DNA of 64,000 bases from an uncultured Eubacteriales bacterium (GTDB taxonomy: Bacteria; Bacillota; Clostridia; Oscillospirales; Acutalibacteraceae): NCBI GenBank assembly GCA_934486635.1, contig CAKSPZ010000004.1, forward strand, positions 1-64,000, read 5' to 3'. The position numbers and the translations under genes were made by a program. Below are positions 1-9,072 of the stretch, one piece after another. The notes beneath the pieces are model-generated. The model was not told the DNA's origin, did no database searches, and worked only from the letters and a program-made list of their open reading frames with translations. Numbering within the stretch: the stretch's first letter is position 1; each line of letters opens with the position of its first letter.

Positions 1-45
1 ACATTTTAATTCAATTTAGTGTATAGCTAACAATCTTTTTTATAT

Positions 46-77
46 AAGAGTCCAGAATTTCTGGGCTCTTTCTTTTA
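46..77 (+). terminator. Rho-independent terminator of a gene left of the window
   Basis: An 11-bp stem (46-56 with 60-70, one G-T pair) with a 3-base loop is followed by a T-rich tract. It would end a rightward gene lying before position 1. Confidence 0.75.
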
Positions 78-430
78 TATATTATCAAATATGTTATTAT
101 ATTACTTTGTTCATAAATTTTATAATACATTTTCTTTTTTATATATAAAATTCACTGAAAAAGTAACTTCATTTTGCTTTAATTATCAAAATAATATTAT
201 ATTAAAATTCTTAAAACAATTAAATTACATCCTTATTTATTATTAAAACTTTAATTTTACAAATTTGATTACAGGCTTCTCTCCTACTTACAAGTTAATT
301 TTAATATACCTTAAAAGGTCTCTTGTCACAAGGTAATAATACTCTTAATTTAAATCTCACCAAAACCATTAAAAGGTATTAGTGGAGTTTATAAAGTTAT
401 TTTTTATATAAAGTATATAACGTGATTTCC
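78..430. other. AT-rich intergenic stretch, nothing recognised
   Basis: No open frame of useful length, no tRNA-like fold and no clear promoter was seen. It lies between the terminator at 46-77 and the terminator of the leftward decarboxylase gene. Confidence 0.4.
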
Positions 431-483
431 TTACAAAAATAAAATCCCACCATTTTTTTAATGGCAGGATTTTATTTTTGTAA
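431..483 (-). terminator. Terminator of the exported decarboxylase gene
   Basis: A long imperfect inverted repeat (431-454 with 460-483, two mismatches) lies directly after the stop codon of the leftward gene. On the minus strand the distal arm ends in a T-rich run. Confidence 0.7.
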
Positions 484-493
484 CCTTATGAAT

Positions 494-2941
494 TTACTTT
501 ACTAAATCATATTTAGCTGAAATAATATTAAGCATTTCCTTCTGCATGTCATTAATTATTCCAGTAATAGCATCAGGACTTTCACCTTTATCAGTGGCTG
601 TTTCAATGCTATTATGCCAAGGACTCATAACTGTTACACGCAAAATTTTTAAGTCTTTACGTAATTTTTCTTTTAAGTCACGGTCTTTTATTCCTAATTC
701 TTTAGAAACAAATTCTATTATATCATGACTATTATTATATATTTCGCTGGTAGAATCATTATTTTTTTCTGAATTTTGGGTGTAAAAACTAAAATCAGTT
801 TTTGATAAAAAGTAATTATACTTACCAGGATCATTTAAATTTGATGTGTTATCTTTATATGAATATTTTTCATAAAGTTTATTGTTAATATCTATAGTGT
901 AGTCAACGAGCTGTTCAGGTGTAATTTCTTGACCATTTATTTTTTTGCATGGCTCAACTGAAATTTTTCTTGATAATTCATCAAAATCACTTGGGATAGC
1001 AACAAAACATACAACGTTAGTATCAGTAGTTTTTGAAATAGGTAAAAGCCTAAATGCTCCAGTACCTTTATCCTTATTCATATTAACAACAGTAGCTAAG
1101 TTTTTGTCATTATCTTTTACTTCATCAATTTTTTGTTGATAAATTTCATCAAAGTTACTTAAATAATAGTGTAATTTTTTTGCTGCTTTGTATGAATCAA
1201 AAACTATATCTCCGTGATAATTTTCATTTGGCTTACTAGCTTCATAATTATAAGGCATTAATTTTTCTGTAAACCAACATGATGTTGCTGCTGCACCAGA
1301 TTTTGAACACTCAAAAACATATGGTGAAAAAGCTTTAATGTTATCAAGATCTGAAAGTGAATCAACTACTCCGTTTGCAGAATTTTTTGTATTATCGTTA
1401 ATATATGATGCAAGTTGTTTTATTAAAATTAATGCATCTCTATTTTTAAATGAAATAGCACCTGCAGAATAAGGAATATATCCCATTTTATGAGGGTCTA
1501 CTGTTATCGAATCAGCATCTTTAAATCTTAAATATGCTTTATTTACATCATTTATTTTTTCTTTTTCAGACTCAGATAACATATTAAAGAATTTATAATC
1601 TTTAAAATACCTATTATTATCTAGATTATCTGACATACCTAAAATAGTTTTGAAAAAGCCTCCCCAAGCACCGTCAACATGTACCCAAAACGATGCTTTC
1701 GTACCATATTTACCTTCTTCAAGCTCTTTTCTAAAATCTAAAATTTTATCAACAGGGTCAACAGCACCTTCTTCAGTTGTTCCAGCTACAGATACAACTG
1801 CACTTACATAATAATCACAAACACCATTATCCTCAAAAAGCTTTTTATTTATAATATTTTTTAGAGCATTAACATCTATTCTAAAGTTTTCATCTACTGG
1901 AACTTTGACAATAGAAGATGCACCTTCACCAATCATAGCAACAATTTTCGGAAAACAATAATGTGCAGTATATGGTACAAAGTAAAGTGGCTTTATAGGA
2001 CGACCATTTATCTTTTCTATGGCTTTATTACAACGATTTATACCATTTTCCTTAACATTAAAATCAGATTTTTTTATAAACTCATCTAATTTATTTTTTA
2101 AATCATTTTGTTCTAATCCACAAAAATAGTCAAAGAATGTTTTAACAATATTAATTTTTTCTCTTGGAGGCATTCTTAATATATCTAAAACTTTCATATC
2201 TTTAACATAATTAATTTCAGACAATTGAGCTGGCCAAGTCTCATTTTCACTTAACTTATAATTATTTAATATATCCCATATTAGAAGTGGAGCATAATTA
2301 ACATATCGTGATATCCAAAGAGCTTCAAGATTTGCAACACTACCTCCTGAAGTAAGATGTGTCCAACTTACAGGTTCCTTCGGGTCTAATGCATTTTTTT
2401 CTACATTATAGCCAAACATTTTAGCAATATTCTTACAATACTCTGCTTCAAAGGATGTTATTGCAGGTGATGCTTCAGCAGTGGAGTTATTAGTATTGTA
2501 TAAAAGGCCTAAAAAATATCCTACAACAGATGGCATTGATTGCTCTGAAAGCATATGTGCCATATATCGAGGAGAATAATATGGATGGTTCCTGCGTAGG
2601 GAATCTTTTAGCACTTGTAATTGCTTATCAAACTTTTCATCAGGAACAATATTATTTTTTGTAAGAGTATCATTAAAAGCAAAATTTTTTCTAACACCAC
2701 AATAATCAATAAAACTATTTTTAATTACATCTGCCCAATAATTGCTCATTTGTGATTTTGGGCCCAAAAAGTATTTAAGAACGGTGTCAGAAGTATTTTC
2801 ACTATTAAACACTGCACTAAAATCATTTTTCTGGGGAGGATTTACGGATTGTGTCTCTTTGTTTGCAAAAGCAGGTACACTTTGATTAGAAAGACTGCAT
2901 AAAACTAGAAAGATGGATACAAACTTGTTAAAATTTTTCAT
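494..2941 (-). CDS. Exported group II PLP-dependent decarboxylase, tyrosine decarboxylase-like
   Basis: This 815-residue protein belongs to the PLP-dependent group II amino-acid decarboxylases. The motif DPHKMGYIPYSAG, with the PLP lysine at about K485, closely resembles bacterial tyrosine decarboxylases. HVDGAWGG (pyridine-nitrogen aspartate) and TSGGSVANLEALW are also present. The start was set at 2941 because GGAGG lies just upstream; an earlier in-frame ATG at 2971 lacks such a site. From this start the protein opens with a classic signal peptide (basic MKNFNK, a hydrophobic run, cleavage after AFA at residue 26), so the enzyme should be exported. Known tyrosine decarboxylases are cytoplasmic and about 620 residues, so both export and the extra ~200 residues are unusual. 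It is divergent from an NSS transporter, suggesting linked amino-acid or amine handling. The substrate is not proven. Confidence 0.85.
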   Translation of the reverse strand: MKNFNKFVSIFLVLCSLSNQSVPAFANKETQSVNPPQKNDFSAVFNSENTSDTVLKYFLGPKSQMSNYWADVIKNSFIDYCGVRKNFAFNDTLTKNNIVPDEKFDKQLQVLKDSLRRNHPYYSPRYMAHMLSEQSMPSVVGYFLGLLYNTNNSTAEASPAITSFEAEYCKNIAKMFGYNVEKNALDPKEPVSWTHLTSGGSVANLEALWISRYVNYAPLLIWDILNNYKLSENETWPAQLSEINYVKDMKVLDILRMPPREKINIVKTFFDYFCGLEQNDLKNKLDEFIKKSDFNVKENGINRCNKAIEKINGRPIKPLYFVPYTAHYCFPKIVAMIGEGASSIVKVPVDENFRIDVNALKNIINKKLFEDNGVCDYYVSAVVSVAGTTEEGAVDPVDKILDFRKELEEGKYGTKASFWVHVDGAWGGFFKTILGMSDNLDNNRYFKDYKFFNMLSESEKEKINDVNKAYLRFKDADSITVDPHKMGYIPYSAGAISFKNRDALILIKQLASYINDNTKNSANGVVDSLSDLDNIKAFSPYVFECSKSGAAATSCWFTEKLMPYNYEASKPNENYHGDIVFDSYKAAKKLHYYLSNFDEIYQQKIDEVKDNDKNLATVVNMNKDKGTGAFRLLPISKTTDTNVVCFVAIPSDFDELSRKISVEPCKKINGQEITPEQLVDYTIDINNKLYEKYSYKDNTSNLNDPGKYNYFLSKTDFSFYTQNSEKNNDSTSEIYNNSHDIIEFVSKELGIKDRDLKEKLRKDLKILRVTVMSPWHNSIETATDKGESPDAITGIINDMQKEMLNIISAKYDLVK

Positions 2942-2975
2942 AAATATTTCCTCCTTTTTGAAAGTGTACATTTTG

Positions 2976-3004
2976 ATTATTAATACAAATTAGTATACTT
3001 TCAA
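2976..3004 (-). promoter_or_regulatory. Probable sigma-A promoter of the decarboxylase gene
   Basis: On the minus strand TTGAAA (2999-3004) and AATAAT (2976-2981) are separated by 17 bases, giving a leader of about 28 bases that carries a GGAGG ribosome site. The fit is moderate in very AT-rich DNA. Confidence 0.45.
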
Positions 3005-3471
3005 TTTCAAATTTTAATTATAAATTTTATAAGATTGTTTATAAAACTTACCGGAATTCATTTTAAACCACTCAATTAATTCAAGTCAATATATCATAAT
3101 TCAAGATTTATTTTTATCAATATTTGGAATAATTGTTATGTTTGAACAAAACATTTTTAAGTCCAAAAAAAATATTTTTATTTTGTACAATATTAAAAAA
3201 TTTTTTTATTTTTTATAAACATTATTTTCGTTATATGCATCAACAATTTATGAAATACGACGTTTTTAAATTTATGTATAAATTAATTGCATTTTTTTAT
3301 TATTTATTTTTATAATTATTATTGTATAAATTTAAGCATTTTGTACCGTTATTTTTGCATTATGAAGAGAAACCTTTTATAAAACTTGGTATTTATAAAC
3401 AAAAAAAATCGACACTCATAATTTATAAAATGTAACTATCTTTTTCATTTTTCACAAATTTTAACTTTTAA
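3005..3471. other. Divergent intergenic region, AT-rich
   Basis: About 470 bases between the two divergent promoters. The only open frame (3133-3315) has AT-driven composition and no ribosome site. No riboswitch-like structure was recognised. Confidence 0.4.
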
Positions 3472-3500
3472 TTGACAAAAAAAAAATAATAATATATCAT
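3472..3500 (+). promoter_or_regulatory. Sigma-A promoter of the first NSS transporter
   Basis: TTGACA (3472-3477), a 17-base spacer and TATCAT (3495-3500). Transcription would begin near 3507 and leave a leader of about 110 bases. Confidence 0.65.
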
Positions 3501-3618
3501 TTATTTAATAAAATAAATAGAAATACCTTGAATTGTTATACTTTAAAGTTATATTCAATCTAAAAATGTCTTCTAATATTTACACGATAAAACAATACCA
3601 TTTAAAGGAGAAAAAATT

Positions 3619-4947
3619 ATGAAACAACGAGGTAAATTTTCTAGTAAATTGGCGTTTATTATTTCCAGTATGGGCGCAGCTGTAGGACTTGGAATAATAT
3701 GGATGTTTCCTTCTCGTCTTTGTCAATATGGCGGTGCTACTTTTTTAATACCATATTTTTTATTCGTATTCCTTCTAGGGTATCCTGGCCTAATGCTTGA
3801 ATTTACATTTGGAAGAAGCTCCAAGTCCGGTACTTTACTTGGAATAAAAAATGCTTTTAAAGAAAAAAATGTAAAACACGGAAACATTTGGGGAAATATA
3901 CTAGGTGCCATACCTACCATCGGAGTTCTTGGAATGTTTTCATTTTACTCAGTTATATTAGGTTGGATAATTCAGTATTTATTTTTAAGTGTTTCACAAA
4001 ATTTAACTAAAATAAATCCAACTGAATATTTTTCAAATTTTACCGGTTCAGTAAGTTCTGCTCTGGTCACTATTATAGCAATACTCGTTGCTGCTTTGGT
4101 TGTATCTTTGGGAATAAATAACGGTATTGAAAAATTAAATAAAATTGCAATTCCTACTATGTTTATCCTTTTTGTTATACTTATAATTCGTTCAGTAACT
4201 TTACCAGGAGCAATAGAAGGCATAAAATATATGTGTATTCCTAGATGGGAAGTTCTTTTAAATGTGGAAACTTGGATAATGGCTATGGGGTTAGCATTCT
4301 TTTCTGTGTCACTTTCAGGTTGTGTTATGGTTGTCTATGGTAGTTATACTGATAGCTCAACAGATATTCCAAAATCAGCTTTAACAATTGTATTTTTTAA
4401 TACCGTTGTCGGTGCTATGTTAGCTTCATTTGCAATAATTCCGTCTGTATTTGCTTTTAATATTGATTTGTGTTCAGGCCCGGCATTGTTATTTGTATCA
4501 TTACCTTCCATCTTTGCCTCTATGCCATTTGGATCAATTTTAAGTGTGCTATTCTTTACTTGCGTGTTCTTTGCTGCATTAACTACAAGTATTTCAATGC
4601 TTGAAGGACCTGTTGAAGCTCTTCTTAGTATTACAAAGCTAAAAAGAAAAAAAGCTACTTTAATATCATTAACTTTATCGTTGATTATAGCTATTCCCCT
4701 TTCTTTAAATATGAACTTATTTTCAAAATTTGTAGATTTAATAACTATTGTTATCGCACCTTTATCTGTGTTAATTGTTGCAGTTGTATTTTTCTGGAGA
4801 TATAAAAATAACGAACCTCTCGACCAAATTAACTTAGGCTGCAAAAGACCTCTTGGAAAAAGTTTCATTTTCATTGGTAAATATATATTTATTCCGTTTA
4901 CATTTCTCATTATTATACTTGGCATAATTTATGGTGGTATAGGTTAA
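3619..4947 (+). CDS. Sodium-dependent amino-acid transporter, NSS/SNF family
   Basis: A 442-residue polytopic protein of the neurotransmitter:sodium symporter family (LeuT/TnaT fold) with about 11 membrane segments. The family signature in segment 1 is readable as GAAVGLGIIWMFPSR, followed by QYGGATFLIPY. Aligned with LeuT, the sodium-site asparagine (N27) is I26 here and the outer-gate arginine (R30) is M29. The second NSS protein in this window keeps the asparagine but also has methionine. A good ribosome site (AAAGGAG) precedes the ATG. The gene is divergent from a tyrosine-decarboxylase-like enzyme, so an aromatic amino acid or related amine is a reasonable substrate guess. The loss of the asparagine could alter sodium coupling. 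Confidence 0.88.
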   Translation: MKQRGKFSSKLAFIISSMGAAVGLGIIWMFPSRLCQYGGATFLIPYFLFVFLLGYPGLMLEFTFGRSSKSGTLLGIKNAFKEKNVKHGNIWGNILGAIPTIGVLGMFSFYSVILGWIIQYLFLSVSQNLTKINPTEYFSNFTGSVSSALVTIIAILVAALVVSLGINNGIEKLNKIAIPTMFILFVILIIRSVTLPGAIEGIKYMCIPRWEVLLNVETWIMAMGLAFFSVSLSGCVMVVYGSYTDSSTDIPKSALTIVFFNTVVGAMLASFAIIPSVFAFNIDLCSGPALLFVSLPSIFASMPFGSILSVLFFTCVFFAALTTSISMLEGPVEALLSITKLKRKKATLISLTLSLIIAIPLSLNMNLFSKFVDLITIVIAPLSVLIVAVVFFWRYKNNEPLDQINLGCKRPLGKSFIFIGKYIFIPFTFLIIILGIIYGGIG

Positions 4948-4992
4948 GTTTTTAATCAATATCTTATGTTTTATTACATATTAAATTAACTG

Positions 4993-5034
4993 AAAAATAC
5001 GTAGATTAACTTTGAATCTACGTATTTTTATTTT
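4993..5034 (+). terminator. Terminator after the NSS transporter
   Basis: A perfect 15-bp stem (4993-5007 with 5015-5029) with a 7-base loop, ending in a T-rich run. Confidence 0.85.
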
Positions 5035-5337
5035 ACACAATTTTTGAAAACATAATAAATACCTTATTAATTTTAATACCTTACATTATTGTATATTTAC
5101 ATATTTAAAATTTACTTACAAATACATTAATTTACTAATGTTAAAAACTAGAATTAGCTAAAATTAATCGCGTATGCTTTTATTCTCCATATAAATAACG
5201 CAAAAAACAATCTTACATTAATATTTGAAATAAAAAACAAATATTTTGAGCATCTCAAAAAGTTTTGTAAATTACATACAAAAAGCCTCTACTTAATAAT
5301 AACTGTTTTAAAATTATTATTATTTTTAAAATTATTT
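5035..5337. other. Intergenic, no gene seen
   Basis: About 300 AT-rich bases between the transporter terminator and the 3' end of the leftward acetyltransferase gene. No conserved structure or convincing open frame was found. Confidence 0.4.
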
Positions 5338-5814
5338 TTATTTTGTTAAACCATAAACCAAATGTAATACATCTAAATCATTATCATGTCTTACATACTC
5401 AAATTTTATTTTCATATTTAGTTTTTCTGCAATTTTACGTGAAGATAAATTATCAAATCTAATTTGTGCAATTACTTCATCAGCATTTAATTGATTAAAT
5501 GCATAATCAATACTTGTTTTTGCGCTTTCAAAGCCATATCCCTTTCCCCAATATTTTTTATTAATAATATACACTATCCCAATATATTTGATGCTATTGA
5601 TCTCCTCGACAAGTGGTCCTGCTACACCTATAAATTGATTTGTCATTTTTTCGATAATTGTAAAATAACTATAACCCTCATTTTCATACCTATCAAGGTT
5701 CTTATCAATCCATTCATGAATTTCTTTATCTGTAAAAGTATGCCCCCAAGCATACATTATTTCAATATCCTGCAGTATATTTCTTAAATTTTCACTTTTT
5801 ATATTGTTTTGCAT
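5338..5814 (-). CDS. GNAT-family N-acetyltransferase (RimJ/RimL type), short N-terminus
   Basis: A 158-residue protein of the GNAT superfamily, which transfers acetyl groups from acetyl-CoA. The region around GKGYGFESAKTSIDYAF fits the acetyl-CoA pyrophosphate-binding loop (Q/RxxGxG/A type), and the later NLSSRKIAEKLNMK helix is typical of RimJ/RimL relatives. The usual first strand (RLILR-like) and following helix are missing. An in-frame TAA lies two codons before the ATG, no strong ribosome site precedes it, and the upstream bases do not encode the missing part in any frame. It may be a 5'-truncated remnant. It sits just outside the left repeat of the restriction-modification island. The substrate is unknown. 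Confidence 0.7.
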   Translation of the reverse strand: MQNNIKSENLRNILQDIEIMYAWGHTFTDKEIHEWIDKNLDRYENEGYSYFTIIEKMTNQFIGVAGPLVEEINSIKYIGIVYIINKKYWGKGYGFESAKTSIDYAFNQLNADEVIAQIRFDNLSSRKIAEKLNMKIKFEYVRHDNDLDVLHLVYGLTK

Positions 5815-5899
5815 TCTTTAATTTTGCCCAGTTTTATGTGGTTTTTGAGGACTTAACATTTAACGTCATTTTATAAAATTTAGGTTGATTTTATAAGTT

Positions 5900-5921
5900 A
5901 GTTGAACTTTAGTTGAATTAT
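5900..5921 (+). repeat. Left copy of a 22-bp direct repeat bounding the island (possible att site)
   Basis: AGTTGAACTTTAGTTGAATT plus AT. It matches 15521-15542 at 20 of 22 positions in the same orientation. Each copy is itself an AGTTGAA-type tandem. The copies lie just before the hsd operon and just after the integrase gene. Confidence 0.5.
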
Positions 5922-6146
5922 AAAAAGCAATCGATTTGAATATCTATCTCTTGAAAATTCTTCACTAAATGTTGACACATAGATATTTTTTTAGTAGCCT
6001 CAATTTATAATTACCGAATTATGTCATTTTTTAAACATAAACTTGCATTGTCTATTGATAAATCAAGTTTGAATATTTAAAGTCATAGTCTTAGAGATAC
6101 TGTGGATATATTGATATGCTCATACAAATTAAATATTTGGTATACA
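5922..6146. other. Upstream region of the hsd operon
   Basis: Intergenic DNA inside the left repeat. No confident promoter was picked. A short palindrome TTGATAAATCAA lies near 6056-6067. Confidence 0.35.
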
Positions 6147-6160
6147 GGGAGAGTGAAATA

Positions 6161-9070
6161 ATGTCACATGCTTCTGAATACACAGTTGAAAATATTTTTA
6201 TTAATCGATTGGAAAGTATAGGATACAAATTCATAGAGTTAAATAATTATGACGATGTCATTGACAATTTCCGTACGCAGCTTGCAAAGTTCAATGCAAA
6301 AAAACTTAATGAAAAAGGACATACTTCATCATTTTCAGATGCTGAATTCAATCGTATCATGATTCATATAGATAATCATTCAGTGTATGAATCAGCAAAG
6401 ATACTAAGAGATAAATATGTGTTACAGCTGGACAATGGAGAAAACGTATATATCGACTTCTTTTCAGCAGATACCGACCGAAATATCTATCAAGTAACAC
6501 ATCAAGTAACAATGGACAAAGACCATAAAGACGATGTAGTTTACAAAAATCGTTATGATGTGACTATACTTATCAATGGTCTTCCATTGGTACAAATTGA
6601 GTTAAAGCGCCCCGGTGTAGAAATTAACGAAGCAATTAATCAGATTAACAGATACAGAAAGTTCAGTTTCAAAGGTCTCTTCAGATACTTGCAACTGTTT
6701 GTAGTCAGCAATTCCGTACAAACAAAATATTTTTGCAACGAAAACGAAATGATAAACGGCAAATACAACCCAATTCTAAAATCCCTTGTATTTTTCTGGA
6801 CAGATGAAAAAAACACACGCATCAATGACCTAAATACGTTTACATCCGAATTTTTTAACAAATCAGCTATAACAGAAATGATAGATAAATATATGGTCAT
6901 TAAAACCACAGAACCTATACTTATGGTCATGAGACCCTATCAGATATACGCTGTTAAAGCTGCAAAAAAGCGGACACTAGAAATAAATCAAAATGGTTAT
7001 GTATTTGCATGTACAGGTTCAGGAAAAACACTTACATCATTTAAATTGGCACAACTTTTGCGTGATGAGCCAATGGTGGATTTAGTCGTATTTTTGATTG
7101 ACCGTAAGGATTTAGATGACCAAACCGTTGATGAATACAACTCATTCGAGAAGTACTGTGTAGATAATACAGACAGTACAGCTGTTCTTATTAATATCTT
7201 AAAATCATCTGAAAAGAAGATGATTGTTACAACCATTCAAAAAATGGCAAATGCCATAAAGAATCCTAAATACACTTCTATTATGGATTCATACAAGAAT
7301 AAGAAAGTGATATTTATAATCGATGAATGTCATCGCTCGCAGTTTGGCCTTATGCATAGCCAGATTCAGAAACATTTTAAAAGGGCAAATTATATCGGGT
7401 TTACGGGAACACCTATTTTCGAAAAAAACAAAGGCGCCGATGGTCTCACTACAGCAGACGTATTTAATGCAGGAAGTAAACTGAACGCGTGCTTACATAA
7501 ATACATGATTAAAGATGCAATTGCAGATGGAAACGTGCTTCGTTTTTCCGTAGAGTATCAACGTACTATCTTTGCAAGAAATGCAACAAAGGATATTGAT
7601 CCGGAACAATTAGATAACCCTGAGTACTGCAAGCATCACAAAATTGACTTAAAAACCCTGTATCACGATGATGAGCGTATTTCAAGAATTGCAAAGCACA
7701 TTATAGAGCACCACGAACAACATGTACATCCACAAGGCAAAGATATTTATACATCACTGTTTGCAGTGGATTCAGTCCCTATTCTCGGAAAATATTACAA
7801 CGAGTTCAAAAAACTTAATGATGCAGCACCAATAGATAAAAAGCTAAAAATAGCTGCAATTTTTTCATATCGAGCAAATGAGGATATGGATGATGGCGCA
7901 GATGAGCATTCTCAAGAAATTCTTGACCGCTGCATTAATGATTATAACGCCCTGTATGGAACAGCATTCACCCTTGATACATTTGATGCATATAGAAAAG
8001 ATATTGCAAAAAGGCTGAAACAAAAAGACCTTCCGCAGGTTGACATACTGATAGTAGTAAATATGTTCCTGACCGGATTTGATGCAAAACCACTTAATAC
8101 ACTGTATCTTGATAAAAATCTCATCTGGCACTCACTTGTACAAGCATATAGTCGTACAAATCGAGTTGATAAAGTTACAAAGCAGTTCGGACAGGTTGTG
8201 TCATATAGAAATATAAAGCAGTGGCAAGATGATGCCCTTACCCTATTTTCAGGAGACGGAAATCCAAACGAGTACCTACTTGAAAACTACGAATATTATT
8301 TGAATCAGTGGATACATCAGGAACCTGTACTAAGAAAGGTTACAAAGGACGTGGATGAAGCTGGTCAACTCAAATCCGAAGATGAGATCCGTATGTTTAT
8401 AATTGCATTCCGCTCAATAGCAAAGACTCTTGCTATCTTGAAGACCTTTTCAAAATTCGACTGGGATGATCTCGGTGTTGTACTGGATGAAAATGAGTAT
8501 GAGGGATTCAAAAGCTGGTATTTGTATTACAAAGACCTGATGACCAATCCAAACCCACCGGTACCCGTTCCAATTGATGTCGATTTTGATATTGAACTTG
8601 TCAGAACTGACCGTATAAATGTAGTGTATATCCTAAATTTGCTGAAAAATGCGAATAATAACAATAAGACAGATGAAGAAAAGCAACAGGATATTGACTT
8701 AATTCTTCGTGAAATTGAACGTTCTGATAATGAATCTTTGAGGCTTAAGAAAGAAGTCATGAAACAGTTCATTATGACCAGATTCTATGACTTACCTGAT
8801 TATGTAGATATAATGGAGGCTTTCACACAGTTTGAAAAAGAGCAAATGAAATCTGAAATGAAAAAATTTGCACTTGACAATAAAATCGATTACATAATTT
8901 TATCAGAACTATTCTCTACATATGTATTCAGCGGGGCAATATCAGAGGATGACATTCGTAAGAAACTTATACCATATAATCTTGGACTATTAAAGATAAC
9001 CGAAATAACAAAATCCATAAAATTATTTGTAGAAAAGATATATAAAAAGTATAAAGCAGAAGGGGAATAG
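6161..9070 (+). CDS. hsdR: Type I restriction enzyme, R (motor/nuclease) subunit
   Basis: A 969-residue HsdR, the ATP-dependent translocase and endonuclease subunit of a type I restriction-modification complex. A PD-(D/E)xK-type nuclease core is visible as IELKRPG (E147, K149). The superfamily 2 helicase motor shows Walker A TGSGKT (285-290), Walker B DECH (388-391) and GFTGTP. A C-terminal helical region for binding the methylase core follows. An in-frame ATG at 6116 exists, but the GGGAGAGTG site immediately before the ATG at 6161 favours this start. It is the first gene of hsdR-hsdM-hsdS, 2 bases from hsdM. Base composition is visibly richer in GC than flanking genes, in keeping with acquisition by transfer. 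All motifs look intact. Confidence 0.93.
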   Translation: MSHASEYTVENIFINRLESIGYKFIELNNYDDVIDNFRTQLAKFNAKKLNEKGHTSSFSDAEFNRIMIHIDNHSVYESAKILRDKYVLQLDNGENVYIDFFSADTDRNIYQVTHQVTMDKDHKDDVVYKNRYDVTILINGLPLVQIELKRPGVEINEAINQINRYRKFSFKGLFRYLQLFVVSNSVQTKYFCNENEMINGKYNPILKSLVFFWTDEKNTRINDLNTFTSEFFNKSAITEMIDKYMVIKTTEPILMVMRPYQIYAVKAAKKRTLEINQNGYVFACTGSGKTLTSFKLAQLLRDEPMVDLVVFLIDRKDLDDQTVDEYNSFEKYCVDNTDSTAVLINILKSSEKKMIVTTIQKMANAIKNPKYTSIMDSYKNKKVIFIIDECHRSQFGLMHSQIQKHFKRANYIGFTGTPIFEKNKGADGLTTADVFNAGSKLNACLHKYMIKDAIADGNVLRFSVEYQRTIFARNATKDIDPEQLDNPEYCKHHKIDLKTLYHDDERISRIAKHIIEHHEQHVHPQGKDIYTSLFAVDSVPILGKYYNEFKKLNDAAPIDKKLKIAAIFSYRANEDMDDGADEHSQEILDRCINDYNALYGTAFTLDTFDAYRKDIAKRLKQKDLPQVDILIVVNMFLTGFDAKPLNTLYLDKNLIWHSLVQAYSRTNRVDKVTKQFGQVVSYRNIKQWQDDALTLFSGDGNPNEYLLENYEYYLNQWIHQEPVLRKVTKDVDEAGQLKSEDEIRMFIIAFRSIAKTLAILKTFSKFDWDDLGVVLDENEYEGFKSWYLYYKDLMTNPNPPVPVPIDVDFDIELVRTDRINVVYILNLLKNANNNNKTDEEKQQDIDLILREIERSDNESLRLKKEVMKQFIMTRFYDLPDYVDIMEAFTQFEKEQMKSEMKKFALDNKIDYIILSELFSTYVFSGAISEDDIRKKLIPYNLGLLKITEITKSIKLFVEKIYKKYKAEGE

Positions 9071-9072
9071 TT

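Noticed and set aside
3133..3315. A 60-codon rightward frame in the decarboxylase-transporter gap
   Set aside because: Composition is driven by AT content (Phe, Tyr, Lys), there is no ribosome site, and it overlaps the promoter region of divergent genes.
4344..4925. A 193-codon leftward frame
   Set aside because: It lies fully antisense to the NSS transporter, whose family motifs are clear; the shadow has no recognisable domain.
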